This document shows, piece by piece, positions 14,590 to 23,879 of a stretch of 64,000 nucleotides of DNA (the first letter of the stretch is position 1; each line of letters opens with the position of its first letter). The notes below the pieces were generated by a model, which was given only the letters and a program-made list of their open reading frames with translations, searched no databases and was not told the origin of the DNA. The DNA is from JBCBKL01 sp038521825 (GTDB lineage Bacteria > Pseudomonadota > Alphaproteobacteria > Rhodobacterales > Rhodobacteraceae). Location: NCBI GenBank assembly GCA_038521825.1, contig JBCBKL010000003.1, positions 62,001 through 126,000 of the forward strand. The letters run 5' to 3'. A program made the position numbers and the translations under genes.

Positions 14590-15576
14590 CTAACGCAAAC
14601 CGGCGCGGGTGGCGGCCCGGTCGACTGCGGCTATCACGTCCTCCATATGGGTGTGATGCGGCATGTGCCCAACACCGTCCAGCACGGTGAGATTGGCGCC
14701 TTCGATCTGGTCGGGCAGGGTGATCGAATGCACGTTGAGCGGCACGATCGTGTCCGCCGAGCCGTGCACGATTTCCACCGGCAGGTCGAGCTCGTGATAC
14801 CGCTCGGACATCTCGACAACGTGGGGTCTGAGTGACAGGACCTGGCGCGCATTGGCCCGGATCGTTTCGCGCCGCAGCGAAAGGCCTGGCCCCACATGAT
14901 CGAGGTACCCGTCCGGTGCGGGCTGGGGATGAAAGATGCTCGCAAGCGTGTCTTCGACCAGCGATTGGGGGGCAAACGCCGTCAGCATCGGCACCACAAG
15001 CGCGCCACCGGCCAGTGAACCATTGACCCGGTAGAGGCGGCTCAGCTGCCCGGGCCATGGGTTCGCCACGCCAGCTACCGACACCACCGCCGCAGTGTCT
15101 GGATCGCTGAGCGCCCAGGCGAAAGCCACCGCTCCACCAAAGGATTGACCCAGCACAATGGGGCGTTTGACGCCAATTTGATCGGCCGCCTTTTGGAGGA
15201 AACCCGCCTGTTCGAGGGGAGACTCCGCGCGTGTGTCCCATAGCTTGCCATGGGCGCCGGGTATACGCCCCGTCCAGCCCAGTCCGGGCCGGTCGAACAC
15301 GATAACGCGGTACCTCTCGGCCAATCGGGGCGCCAGCGCAAAGGTGAAATCGTTGATATTGCCGCCCGCACCGTGCAGCAGGATCAGATCGGGGCCGGAT
15401 CCCATGGTCACCACGTGCACGTCAACACCGTCCACCTCGATGATCTGACCCCTGGGCGGGTTCTCTTCGAGGGCGGCTGCCTCGCGGGCCAGCGCACGCC
15501 AGTGGACCAGGCCCACAAATGCGCCGATGCTTAGAACGAGGATGAGCAACCTAACGGCCAATTGCATCGGAGTCAT
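14590..15576 (-). CDS. Membrane-anchored alpha/beta hydrolase
   Basis: A 328-residue alpha/beta-hydrolase with a single N-terminal hydrophobic helix (about residues 3-23) that should anchor it in the inner membrane or act as a signal. Motifs: LILLHGAGGNINDF (oxyanion hole), VIVFDRPGLGWTG, the nucleophile in LGQSFGGAVAF, the acid in HGSADTIVP and the histidine in GVGHMPHH. The catalytic triad is complete; the substrate is unknown. The start at 15576 lies inside the end of metA (26-nt overlap), with no independent ribosome-binding site, which suggests coupling to metA translation. Confidence 0.85.
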   Translation of the reverse strand: MTPMQLAVRLLILVLSIGAFVGLVHWRALAREAAALEENPPRGQIIEVDGVDVHVVTMGSGPDLILLHGAGGNINDFTFALAPRLAERYRVIVFDRPGLGWTGRIPGAHGKLWDTRAESPLEQAGFLQKAADQIGVKRPIVLGQSFGGAVAFAWALSDPDTAAVVSVAGVANPWPGQLSRLYRVNGSLAGGALVVPMLTAFAPQSLVEDTLASIFHPQPAPDGYLDHVGPGLSLRRETIRANARQVLSLRPHVVEMSERYHELDLPVEIVHGSADTIVPLNVHSITLPDQIEGANLTVLDGVGHMPHHTHMEDVIAAVDRAATRAGLR

Positions 15577-16477
15577 ATGGCGTTGTCTGGTAGATCTGGT
15601 TGATCCAGTTGCCATAGAGCAGATGGGCATGGCTGCGCCACCGGTTCTGCGGCTTGCTGGCCGGATCGTCGTCTGGAAAATAGTTCACGGGCAATGCGAT
15701 TTCCGTTCCTTCGACCTGAGACCCGGCGCGGTCCCGGTCATACTCCTCTTTCAGCGTTCCGCTGTCGTATTCGAAATGGTTGAGAATATAGAGAGCGCGA
15801 TGCGCCGGATCTTCAATGAGGCAGGGGCCTGCTTCATCACTTCCAAGCAGTATCGGCAGCCCGGCCGCCCCGACTTCGGGCGCGCGTACCTCTGTCCAGC
15901 GGCTGACTGGTACGACGCAATCGTCCGAGAACCCACGCAGATAGGGCGAGGCGGGCGCCATGTTGGTGTGGCGGAACGTGCCGAAGAGCTTGGCGTCTAG
16001 AATGTGCTTTGGCACCTCGTGGAAGTGATGCAGCATGGCCATGCCACCCCAGCAAACACCAAAGGTCGAATGCACGTTGGTCTGGGTCCAGTCCATCACC
16101 TGTTGCAGCTCGTCCCAATAGGTGACCTCTTCAAAGGGCAGGTGTTCGATCGGTGCCCCGGTGATGATCAGGCCATCGAACTTTTCGTCCGTCACGTCGG
16201 TGAACGGGCGATAAAAGCTTTCCATATGGGCCGCGGCGGTGTTGCGCGTCTGATGCTCGGACATCCGGATCAGGCTCAGTTCGATCTGCAGGGGCGTCGC
16301 CCCGATCAAGCGTGCGAACTGGTTCTCGGTCTGGATCTTTTTGGGCATCAGGTTCAGCAGGCCGATGCGCAGCGGGCGTATATCCTGACGGGCCGCCTGA
16401 TCTTCGTCCATGACCATGACGCCTTCCTGCTTGAGCACGTCATAGGCGGGCAGGGTGGCGGGTATCTTGATGGGCAT
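15551..16477 (-). CDS. metA: Homoserine O-acetyltransferase of the MetA type
   Basis: First committed step of methionine synthesis, acylating homoserine. The 308-residue protein shows the class I glutamine-amidotransferase-like fold with catalytic Cys142 (FGVCWGG), His234 and Glu236 (NHFEYD). The residue that decides the acyl donor is Glu111 (ITGAPIEHL). In characterised MetA enzymes Glu here means acetyl-CoA, while Gly, as in E. coli, means succinyl-CoA. Thus the annotation as acetyltransferase rather than succinyltransferase. It is divergent from the lipoprotein gene at 16640. I looked for a SAM-II riboswitch in the 162-bp upstream region and did not find its conserved core. Confidence 0.92.
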   Translation of the reverse strand: MPIKIPATLPAYDVLKQEGVMVMDEDQAARQDIRPLRIGLLNLMPKKIQTENQFARLIGATPLQIELSLIRMSEHQTRNTAAAHMESFYRPFTDVTDEKFDGLIITGAPIEHLPFEEVTYWDELQQVMDWTQTNVHSTFGVCWGGMAMLHHFHEVPKHILDAKLFGTFRHTNMAPASPYLRGFSDDCVVPVSRWTEVRAPEVGAAGLPILLGSDEAGPCLIEDPAHRALYILNHFEYDSGTLKEEYDRDRAGSQVEGTEIALPVNYFPDDDPASKPQNRWRSHAHLLYGNWINQIYQTTPYDSDAIGR

Positions 16478-16639
16478 GGGTCTGTCAGGTCTTTGTTAAG
16501 ATTTGCTGCGTCGGGCAGAGATAATCGGATGGTTCGGAAACTGCCAGTACCCTTGGCCGCAATCACCAACGCTTGACCAAAATGCCGAAATAACCGATGG
16601 TTGAGGATATTTTTGAAAAGTTATTGTTGGGAAAGGCAT

Positions 16640-17650
16640 ATGTTTGTTTCAAAACAAACCCCGTTATTTGTTGTCGGACTGGTGGCGATTGCCGGATGCG
16701 CGACCGAGGCAGATCTTTCATCGGAGCTCGGTATCGTTGCGGATGCAGCAGGGCGATTGGAAACATCGGTCAAATCGTCAGAGTTTGAGGCGCGCATTGA
16801 AGCCGACGAAGAGGCGCTTGATTCCTATGCCTACGACGTGGCGGTCGCCGATCTGCATCGAAGGCGGTTGTCGGACGATTGCGCGGATGTGATCCAGCGC
16901 AGGATCGATGATGGTGTGCCAGATTGCCGGGTCATCGCGCGCATCCCGGAGGGCCGAGAAAGCCCGTCAATTGAGCCGCCTGCTACGCTGGCGCTGGATG
17001 TGAACCGCAAACTGAGCGGTATCAAGGCCTATCTTGATGCGCTCGACGCTCTGATGTCCTCGACATCCGAAGCGGATGTACGCAAATCCTTCGCCGCCGC
17101 CACCAAGAGCATCGCCGAACTGGGCGAAACCGCAGGCAGTGATGCGATCAGCGGCCTTGTCGAAACGCTTGAGGCCACGAAAACGCAGCGCGAGGCGGTC
17201 GTATCTTTTGCCGTTCAACAGTTGCGCACCCGTAAGTTTCGCCAGGTCGTCCTGCAATCCGACGATGCGTTTCAGGAGGTCGTCCGTGAAACCCAGTCCA
17301 AGCTCTTTCGGCTGGGGTTCGACGCCGATTATGCCGAGGCCCTGCGTGCGTTTTCGGGCAAGGACGATGAGGCAAACGATGCCTATGTGGCTTTGGTGGT
17401 TGCGCGGCAGCAGGGCGATACCGCTGCGGCCGCGCAAGCCGCCACAGAATATCGACAGGCCATTGTCGAACTTGACCGCGCAGAGGCGTCGTTCAAGCGC
17501 ACCGAAGACCGGTCATTGACGGCGCGGCTTGATGCCTTGAGGGCCGCGCATCGTGCCATGGCCGAAACCATCAGAAACCCCGACCGTGTCGAAAACACCA
17601 TCGCTCTACTGGAAAGCCTGCGCGATCTCGCAAAGAAGTTCCCGGATTGA
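16640..17650 (+). CDS. Unrecognised lipoprotein, predominantly helical
   Basis: I do not recognise this 336-residue protein. The ATG at 16640 has a GAAAGG site in front and gives a clean lipoprotein signal peptide: basic start, hydrophobic stretch and lipobox VAIAGC (Cys about residue 20). Residue +2 after Cys is Ala, which fits outer-membrane retention. The rest is rich in Ala, Glu, Asp, Arg and Gln with heptad-like spacing, suggesting long helices or coiled coil, and contains two further cysteines (DDCADV, PDCRVI) that could pair in the periplasm. It ends 4 nt before the next gene, forming a two-gene unit with another helical protein. Confidence 0.75.
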   Translation: MFVSKQTPLFVVGLVAIAGCATEADLSSELGIVADAAGRLETSVKSSEFEARIEADEEALDSYAYDVAVADLHRRRLSDDCADVIQRRIDDGVPDCRVIARIPEGRESPSIEPPATLALDVNRKLSGIKAYLDALDALMSSTSEADVRKSFAAATKSIAELGETAGSDAISGLVETLEATKTQREAVVSFAVQQLRTRKFRQVVLQSDDAFQEVVRETQSKLFRLGFDADYAEALRAFSGKDDEANDAYVALVVARQQGDTAAAAQAATEYRQAIVELDRAEASFKRTEDRSLTARLDALRAAHRAMAETIRNPDRVENTIALLESLRDLAKKFPD

Positions 17651-17654
17651 TACC

Positions 17655-18014
17655 ATGACAGCCATTACGAAAGCCGCAGAAGGCAAATTCACCTCACTGT
17701 TTACAACCATTCGCCGCGCGCTGGATCAGGTCGAACAACGGCTTGATGAGGCGGTGGACGCCGCCAACACCGACGATATCATTGCGCTGGCCACGGCACG
17801 GAAGACGCTGAAAGAACAGCTGTTTCAGATCCGCGAGCTTGAGATCGACTATCAGGCCTCCGCCAAGGGGCCTTCCGAGGCCGAGAGGGCGCTGGCGAGG
17901 GGTGCTGACGAGGCCAAAGGCTTCCTTCGTAGCATGAAGAAGGTATCGGATACCCTTGATAGTGTGGCAAAAATTGCCGCTACGCTAACACGACTATTGC
18001 GGGTTTTTCCCTAG
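17655..18014 (+). CDS. Unrecognised small helical protein
   Basis: A 119-residue protein starting at the ATG 4 nt after the lipoprotein stop, certainly co-transcribed with it. It has no signal peptide, no cysteine and no membrane segment. Composition (Ala, Leu, Glu, Lys, Arg) and spacing suggest helices, including a possible coiled coil around residues 20-65. The C-terminus is amphipathic and ends RLLRVFP. Its stop TAG (18012-18014) shares the CTAG palindrome with the stop of the convergent P-loop gene. No function is proposed. Confidence 0.7.
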   Translation: MTAITKAAEGKFTSLFTTIRRALDQVEQRLDEAVDAANTDDIIALATARKTLKEQLFQIRELEIDYQASAKGPSEAERALARGADEAKGFLRSMKKVSDTLDSVAKIAATLTRLLRVFP

Positions 18015-18862
18015 CGCAGCGAGCGGGCGACGAGATCGACGAAGTCGGCCTCGCTCTGTATGTCTTGTACCGCTTGGGCTTCGAGCGTCACGCCCCATCG
18101 TGCCATCGCCTCGTATCGCGGCTGACGATGAGCAAGCGCGCGGGCGTAGGTCCAGCGAATAAAGGCATCCGGGTCAACAGCATCGGGCGCCGCGCCCGTC
18201 TCTCCAAGATACGCCACCCAGCATTCGGTCAGAAACGAGGGCTGATACGCCATCGGCTTGGGCGCTTTGTCAAAGCGCTCGATCAGCGCCTGCGTATGGG
18301 CCTCTGTGCCCCTGATCCAGACGGGCAGGCAGCTGGCGCTGAGTTCTGTCATCAGGGGATCGTTAGGGTCTCCAGGATCGATCCACTCGCAGATCGATCC
18401 GCCGGTGTCGCAGATGAAGTGCGGATAGCCATAAAGCGCTTCAGCCCGTTCGATGAAATATGCCGTGTCGCGCAGTGCCGAAATCTCGGCCTGCCGGAAC
18501 TGATCCTGCCGCTTGGAGTATTCTGCCATTGGCAGGCCGCCCCTGGCCGAAGCGCCTGGTTTACCCAGATACGTGGCGACGGGGGACAGGTTAGCGAAAG
18601 TGATGTTCGATCCGATATAGATGCTGTCGCTCATCAGAAGGTCGCGCAGGAACGGCACCTTCATGGCCTCGGCCTTGGCATTATCGGTGATGCGTTCACC
18701 CATGTAGCGGGTGCCGATGCGGTAGTCGATCGAGTAGTGGAACCAGTGGCCGCTGTCGCGCAGCATCGTCGCAAGATGGGTCTTGCCCAACCCTGACATA
18801 CCAAAAACCATCACGCGCCTGTTCGGAGCAGAGCGCCAGGCGGCGGCGTCGGGGTAGAGCAT
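18011..18862 (-). CDS. P-loop NTPase, unknown function
   Basis: A 283-residue protein with an N-terminal Walker A motif, VMVFGMSGLGKTHLATML (about residues 18-35), after which the sequence resembles small kinase-like P-loop proteins. There is an HYSIDYRIGTRYMGE segment that could bind a substrate and a FICDTGGSICEW motif midway that may be the Walker B region. No membrane or regulatory domain is visible. I recall similar proteins in roseobacters annotated only as ATPase. It converges with the lipoprotein/helical pair with a 4-nt overlap and lies 30 bp from the downstream end of the EamA gene. Confidence 0.7.
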   Translation of the reverse strand: MLYPDAAAWRSAPNRRVMVFGMSGLGKTHLATMLRDSGHWFHYSIDYRIGTRYMGERITDNAKAEAMKVPFLRDLLMSDSIYIGSNITFANLSPVATYLGKPGASARGGLPMAEYSKRQDQFRQAEISALRDTAYFIERAEALYGYPHFICDTGGSICEWIDPGDPNDPLMTELSASCLPVWIRGTEAHTQALIERFDKAPKPMAYQPSFLTECWVAYLGETGAAPDAVDPDAFIRWTYARALAHRQPRYEAMARWGVTLEAQAVQDIQSEADFVDLVARSLR

Positions 18863-18892
18863 TGGGTGACCTTCGTTAACTGGCCCTGACTC

Positions 18893-19828
18893 CTAGCCGT
18901 GGCTATCCAAAGGGTCAATCTGGCTGCGCGTCAGCCTGTCAAAAATCCGTCCGTCGAGGATTACAAGACCCAGTGCCAAGAGGCCGAAACCCCAGAGGGC
19001 ATTGGCGCTCAGCGCCTCATCCAGAACGATTTTGCCAAGGGCGATGGCCACCGGCGGGATGATAAGGGTGACTAGCATCAGGTTGCCGCTGCCGGCCATG
19101 GCAAGGACCCGGTAGTAGAGCAGGTAAGCGCCCGCGGTGGCGATGATCGCGTAGTACCCGATGGCCAATATCGTCGACGTCTCAAGCTTCAGGCTGATCG
19201 GCCCTTCGACCACCAACGCCAGCGGAACTGTGATCAGCATCGATGCCGTCAGCATGCCCGCGGCAGCAACCTGGGGCGCTAGACCACCCAACCGCTTGCG
19301 GCCCCAGACCGCAGCCAGGGCGTAGCTGATCGTTCCGGCGATCACGGCGAGTTGGGCGAGGCTGCGCAGGTCAAAGCTGCGCAGGTTTTCGAGCCCGATT
19401 GCGGTGGCGACCCCAGCAAAACCCAGAAAGACCCCGACACCTTTTCGCATGGTGATCCGTTCATCCGCGAAGAAAAGCGCGGCTGCGATGACACCGAAGA
19501 CGGCGGTCGCGGCGTTGAGGATCGAGGTCAGACCGGTCTCGATATGCAACTGCCCCCACGCCATCAGGCCGAACGGAATGACGTTGTTGAGCAGGCCCAT
19601 GCCCAGAAATCCGATCAGAATCCGCGGGCTTTTCGGAACGGGGAGGCGCATCAGCAGAACAACGGCCCAAAGGACCAGTGCCGCCCATCCCGTCCGGTGG
19701 GCGACTGATGTGATAGGTCCCACTTCGTCCAGCGCGATGCGGATCGAAAGGAATGAACCGCCCCAAATGACGCCGAGAAGCAGGAGCTCGGACCAGGCCC
19801 GCCCTGATAGAGATTTCTGTTCTGTCAT
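18893..19828 (-). CDS. EamA/DMT family transporter
   Basis: A 311-residue integral membrane protein with ten predicted helices in two repeats of the EamA type (LLLGVIWGGSFLSIRIALDEVGP in the first, PQVAAAGMLTASMLITVPLAL in the second). Such proteins export or import amino acids, nucleosides or metabolites by an antiport mechanism. The substrate is unknown. Motif HRTGWAALVLW follows helix 2 as in the RhaT/EamA group. It stands alone, with a strong terminator from the porin gene (19889-19910) just upstream. Confidence 0.88.
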   Translation of the reverse strand: MTEQKSLSGRAWSELLLLGVIWGGSFLSIRIALDEVGPITSVAHRTGWAALVLWAVVLLMRLPVPKSPRILIGFLGMGLLNNVIPFGLMAWGQLHIETGLTSILNAATAVFGVIAAALFFADERITMRKGVGVFLGFAGVATAIGLENLRSFDLRSLAQLAVIAGTISYALAAVWGRKRLGGLAPQVAAAGMLTASMLITVPLALVVEGPISLKLETSTILAIGYYAIIATAGAYLLYYRVLAMAGSGNLMLVTLIIPPVAIALGKIVLDEALSANALWGFGLLALGLVILDGRIFDRLTRSQIDPLDSHG

Positions 19829-19883
19829 TGGGCGACACTAGGCGCTTCCGCGCGCGGGCTGCCACCCGGATCTTGCTGAAACG

Positions 19884-19910
19884 AAAAGCCCCGCCCAGTA
19901 AGGGGCGGGG
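19884..19910 (-). terminator. Intrinsic terminator of the FadL-type gene
   Basis: CCCCGCCC (19889-19896) pairs with GGGCGGGG (19903-19910) around a 6-nt loop. Read on the minus strand it is followed by CTTTTCG. It lies 25 bp after the stop codon at 19935. Confidence 0.8.
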
Positions 19911-19934
19911 TTGTCGCATCGGATCCGATAGGGA

Positions 19935-21050
19935 TCAGAACTTGAAGCCGACCTGCACGCCGATGCCGAAGGCTTCGTTGTCTTCGAACTCGGTCGCGGG
20001 AGAGGTCGTGCCAACGGCCGTTTCTGCATCGCCGACCCAGACATAGCGGATGCCGGTAGTGATCTCCATGTTGCCTTCCGAATAGATGGCAGCCAGACCC
20101 ACGCTGGTGAAGCCATCGGTCGGGCCAAGGTTCGACACGATGCTTCCGGTGCTTGGTTCATGTGAAATGGACCCGGCGACGGACCACTTGTCGGTCAGAC
20201 GGCGGCCAATGCCCAGCGTGTATGTCGTACGATCGTCTTCGTAGCTGACAAGCGAGCCGCCGGAAGTCAGCGCAAAGTAATCGTCAGGCGTGATGTCGAA
20301 ATCTGACCAATTCACCCAACGAACGCTACCAAACAGTAACGTATCCTTCGCGATACCGGTCTGGAATTCGAGGTTCACCGCCTGTGGTGTTTCGATGGGC
20401 GTTGTCGACTCATTGGGCCCGCCGAGCAGCGAAGCGGAGGTTTCTGTGGTATCCAGATCATGCTCGATCTTCGAGTAATATGTCAGAGCGACGCGCAGGG
20501 CGATATCAGGGCGCTCATACGCGGCACCGACCAGATAGCCGACGCCAAAGCTGCGATCGGCCGTGGCTTCGTAGCCCGCGACAAACGGAATGTTCGCTTC
20601 AGCTTCGACATTTTGCAGCCGGACACCGCCATAGAAGCTGACGTTGCTTGGCAGGTTGTATTGCAGGATCCCCGTAAGGGCCGTGGAGTTGAATTCAGCC
20701 GTGGACCCGGACGCGAAGTATGTTGGCGTCACCGGGTAATCGACGTCGGCCCCGTATGGCTGGTCGAGAATGATCGCGTAAGACCATGTTTCGTTGATAT
20801 CGGCCTTATATGCGGCGCCAAAGTTTAGATAGCTGTCCACCATGTTGCCGGAGTCGAGCCCGAGCGTGCCCGCAAATGCAGGCAGAACGCTACCGCTCAC
20901 GTCTGGGGAAACGTGGCCAAGGCTGAACTGCAGGTATCGTCCCTCTTCGAACAATACTCCGACGGATTGGTTGGAGCGTTCGATGCCGCCCGCATAGGCT
21001 GTTGCGGCGCTCAACCCTAGGGCGCCCGCCGCAAGAAAGTACTTATTCAT
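19935..21050 (-). CDS. OmpP1/FadL family outer membrane transporter
   Basis: A 371-residue outer membrane protein. The start at 21050 (MNKYFLAAGALGL) gives a 21-residue signal peptide cut after TAYA. The mature part begins GGIERSNQSVGVLFEEGRY, typical of FadL-like barrels where an N-terminal hatch plugs a 14-strand barrel. It alternates polar and hydrophobic residues throughout and ends in aromatic FKF, the signal for BamA. FadL proteins carry hydrophobic substrates such as fatty acids or aromatic hydrocarbons. It is shorter than E. coli FadL (about 420 residues in the mature form). Confidence 0.88.
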   Translation of the reverse strand: MNKYFLAAGALGLSAATAYAGGIERSNQSVGVLFEEGRYLQFSLGHVSPDVSGSVLPAFAGTLGLDSGNMVDSYLNFGAAYKADINETWSYAIILDQPYGADVDYPVTPTYFASGSTAEFNSTALTGILQYNLPSNVSFYGGVRLQNVEAEANIPFVAGYEATADRSFGVGYLVGAAYERPDIALRVALTYYSKIEHDLDTTETSASLLGGPNESTTPIETPQAVNLEFQTGIAKDTLLFGSVRWVNWSDFDITPDDYFALTSGGSLVSYEDDRTTYTLGIGRRLTDKWSVAGSISHEPSTGSIVSNLGPTDGFTSVGLAAIYSEGNMEITTGIRYVWVGDAETAVGTTSPATEFEDNEAFGIGVQVGFKF

Positions 21051-21194
21051 TCGTTGTCCTCCCGAATGTGAGGGCCGAGGTGGTGGCCTGGGGACGAACC
21101 AATCAATTTTCAAGGGGTCTGCGTCAATCTTGACGGAGGGGAAGAGGCAAAGAAATGACGGAACGTCACGGTTATGTAACGCACTTCCCGCTAG

Positions 21195-22061
21195 TCACGA
21201 ATGGGCAACGCGTGTCTGGGCCAGAATGTTGAGGTAATTGCCCGCAAAAATCAGCAGGGCGCCAACGAAAACCCAGAGGCCGAGCGCCTCGTCATACAGC
21301 AGCATCCCGATGACTGCGATGGCCGGAAGTCGAATGAAATCAATGGGAACGACAATAGTAGCCGGTGCAAGCGCCAATGCGTTCGTCAGGCAGAAATGCG
21401 CTGTTAGGCCGCAAAGACCGACCAACACCAACCAAGGCAGCGTTGCAGCCGTGGGTAGAGTGATGGTTCCGTCATAGCCCGCCGTCGCCATCCCCATGAC
21501 CACCTGAGTCGCTGTCAGATAGAACAGGATGGAAAGGATCGAATCATCCCGAGTCAGGCGTTTCGTGAGCATGATTGTAATGGCAAAAAAGATCGCTGAA
21601 GCGGCCGCCGTGACGATTCCCGGAGTGATTCCCTGCATGTCAGGACGCGCAACCAGCAGGATGCCGCTGAAGCCGATCATAGCGGAGACAACTTTTACGC
21701 GTGTGATGGTCTCGCCAAGGATAAGCGGGCTGAGGACAATGACCCAGATCGGTGTTGTGAATTCGAGCGCAAAGACCTGAGCCAGCGGGATCACGGCGAC
21801 CGCAAAGAACCAAAGATTCTGACCGATGAAATGTGCGACGTTTCGCACCAGATGGGTTCCCAGCCGCTGCGTGCGCACGTCTCGCCATCGCCCTGTTGCA
21901 ACGATGATGCTTATCACGATGACAAAGCCAACCACGCTGCGGTACATCATGATCTCGAACGTATCGTGCGCTGGCCCGAGTTCGCGCCCCGCCACCGCCA
22001 TGGCTGAAAATGACGCGATGGAACCGGTCATCCAAGCCGCCGCCCGCAATGTCGGATTCAT
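21195..22061 (-). CDS. EamA/DMT family transporter
   Basis: A second ten-helix transporter, 288 residues, not closely similar to the one at 18893. First-half features include TGSIASFSAMAVAGRELG and HLVRNVAHFIGQNLWFFAVAVIPLAQVFALEFTTPIWV; the second half starts near GLCGLTAHFCLTNALALAPATIVVPIDFIRLPAIAVIGMLLYDE. This pattern is that of the S-adenosylmethionine/riboflavin-type EamA exporters in alphaproteobacteria, but the substrate cannot be assigned. It is a single gene between the porin and guaA. Confidence 0.88.
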   Translation of the reverse strand: MNPTLRAAAWMTGSIASFSAMAVAGRELGPAHDTFEIMMYRSVVGFVIVISIIVATGRWRDVRTQRLGTHLVRNVAHFIGQNLWFFAVAVIPLAQVFALEFTTPIWVIVLSPLILGETITRVKVVSAMIGFSGILLVARPDMQGITPGIVTAAASAIFFAITIMLTKRLTRDDSILSILFYLTATQVVMGMATAGYDGTITLPTAATLPWLVLVGLCGLTAHFCLTNALALAPATIVVPIDFIRLPAIAVIGMLLYDEALGLWVFVGALLIFAGNYLNILAQTRVAHS

Positions 22062-22149
22062 GCCGCGACAATCCTGTATCTAAGCAGATTGGCCGCAAAA
22101 CCATGAGCCGCGCTAATGCGACCCGCCCTCCGAACCTTTGAGCGCCGCG

Positions 22150-23712
22150 TCATTCCCACTCGATGGTTCCGGGTGGTTTCGACGTGATGTCGTAGGTCAC
22201 GCGGTTGATGCCAGGCACCTCGTTGATGATCCGCGTCGCCGTCTCGCCAAGAAATTCATGGCTGAACGGATAATAGTCCGCTGTCATGCCATCCACCGAT
22301 GTGACGGCACGCAGCGCGCAGGCGTAGTCGTAGGTCCGCCCGTCGCCCATTACGCCGACGGTGCGGACGGGAAGGATGGCGACAAAGGCCTGCCAAATCT
22401 CGTCGTAAAGACCGTGCTTGCGGATCTGATCGATATAAACCGCATCCGCCTCGCGTAGGATATCCAGTTTGGTCCGCGTGATTTCGCCAGGACAGCGGAT
22501 CGCAAGGCCGGGGCCGGGGAAGGGGTGCCGACCGATGAAGTGATCGGGCAGACCCAACTCACGGCCAAGCGCGCGTACCTCGTCCTTGAAGAGCTCGCGC
22601 AGCGGTTCAACCAGTTTCAAGCCCATCTTTTCGGGCAATCCGCCGACATTGTGGTGGGATTTGATTGTGACCGACGGGCCGCCGCTGAATGACACGCTTT
22701 CGATGACATCGGGGTATAGCGTACCCTGCGCCAGAAACTTGGCACCCCCGACCTCTGCCGCGTGTTTCTGGAAGACATCGATGAAGAGCTTGCCGATGGT
22801 CTTGCGCTTGGTTTCAGGATCGCTGACGCCGTCAAGCGCACCAAGGAATAATTCCTGTTCGTCCGCGTGGATCAGGGCCATGTTGTAATGATCGCGGAAC
22901 ATGGTCACCACCTCGTTCGCCTCGCCCTTGCGCAGCAGACCGTGGTCGACAAAGACACAAGTCAACTGGTCGCCGATGGCCGCGTGGATCAGCACCGCAG
23001 CGACGGAACTGTCGACACCACCGGAAAGACCGCAGATCACCTTGGCGTCGCCGACCTGTTTGCGGATCTTGGCGATCGCCTCTTCCCGGTAGGCGCCCAT
23101 CGTCCAGTCGCCGGTAAAGCCCGCCAGCCGCACGAAGTTTTCATACAAGCGCTTGCCGTTCGGCGTGTGGTGCACTTCGGGGTGGAACTGCACGGCATAG
23201 AAATTGCGATCGGTATCGGCGGTTATCGCAAAAGGCGCATTGGGCGACGTGCCAAATACTTCAAAGCCTGGCGCGATGGCCGAGACATGATCGCCGTGGC
23301 TCATCCAGACCTGTTCGCGGTCGTCTTGGAACCATCCGTCCAAAAGGGGCAGGCGGGCATTGTCGGGCGTCACATAGGCCCGTCCGAATTCCGCAGTACC
23401 CTTGCCGCGGTCAACCTTGCCGCCCAGGAGATGCATCATGACCTGCTGGCCGTAACAGATGCCAAGGATCGGGATCCCGCGTTCGAACACCGATTTCGGC
23501 GGCATCGGCGCGCCATCGGCGAAGACGCTGGCAGGACCACCGGAAAAGATCACGGCCTTCGGCGCAAATTCATCGAGAAAGGCGTCGGTAACCGTCTGAA
23601 AAGGGTGAATTTCGCAATACACGTTCAGCTCGCGCAGGCGCCGCGCGATGAGCTGCGTGACCTGGCTGCCGAAGTCGATGATGAGAAGGCGGTCATGGTG
23701 AGAATGCGACAT
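22150..23712 (-). CDS. guaA: GMP synthase (glutamine-hydrolysing)
   Basis: Converts XMP to GMP using glutamine nitrogen and ATP. The 520-residue protein has three parts: the class I amidotransferase domain with Cys86 in GICYGQQ and the His/Glu pair in VQFHPEVHHTP; the ATP-pyrophosphatase domain with GLSGGVDSSVAA; and the C-terminal dimerisation domain ending NRVTYDITSKPPGTIEWE. Length matches the usual 515-525. The upstream enzyme of the same pathway, guaB, is 8.8 kb away on the other strand. Confidence 0.98.
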   Translation of the reverse strand: MSHSHHDRLLIIDFGSQVTQLIARRLRELNVYCEIHPFQTVTDAFLDEFAPKAVIFSGGPASVFADGAPMPPKSVFERGIPILGICYGQQVMMHLLGGKVDRGKGTAEFGRAYVTPDNARLPLLDGWFQDDREQVWMSHGDHVSAIAPGFEVFGTSPNAPFAITADTDRNFYAVQFHPEVHHTPNGKRLYENFVRLAGFTGDWTMGAYREEAIAKIRKQVGDAKVICGLSGGVDSSVAAVLIHAAIGDQLTCVFVDHGLLRKGEANEVVTMFRDHYNMALIHADEQELFLGALDGVSDPETKRKTIGKLFIDVFQKHAAEVGGAKFLAQGTLYPDVIESVSFSGGPSVTIKSHHNVGGLPEKMGLKLVEPLRELFKDEVRALGRELGLPDHFIGRHPFPGPGLAIRCPGEITRTKLDILREADAVYIDQIRKHGLYDEIWQAFVAILPVRTVGVMGDGRTYDYACALRAVTSVDGMTADYYPFSHEFLGETATRIINEVPGINRVTYDITSKPPGTIEWE

Positions 23713-23879
23713 GCGGCCTTCCTATGGGGCTGACCGCCGGGCTTCAAGAGGCGGGATTGATGCGCCTGGCACGCTGCGCCGGAACCAGATGTCGCTTTTG
23801 CGCCAGAGACGGCGCATTCAGTTGGGGTATGTCGGACGACACGGCGTATCTGACTGGCACCCGAATAGGAGAAAAGACA

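Noticed and set aside
16478..16639. Possible SAM-II or SAM/SAH riboswitch in the metA upstream region
   Set aside because: The conserved core sequences of these riboswitches could not be found in the 162 bp on the minus strand.
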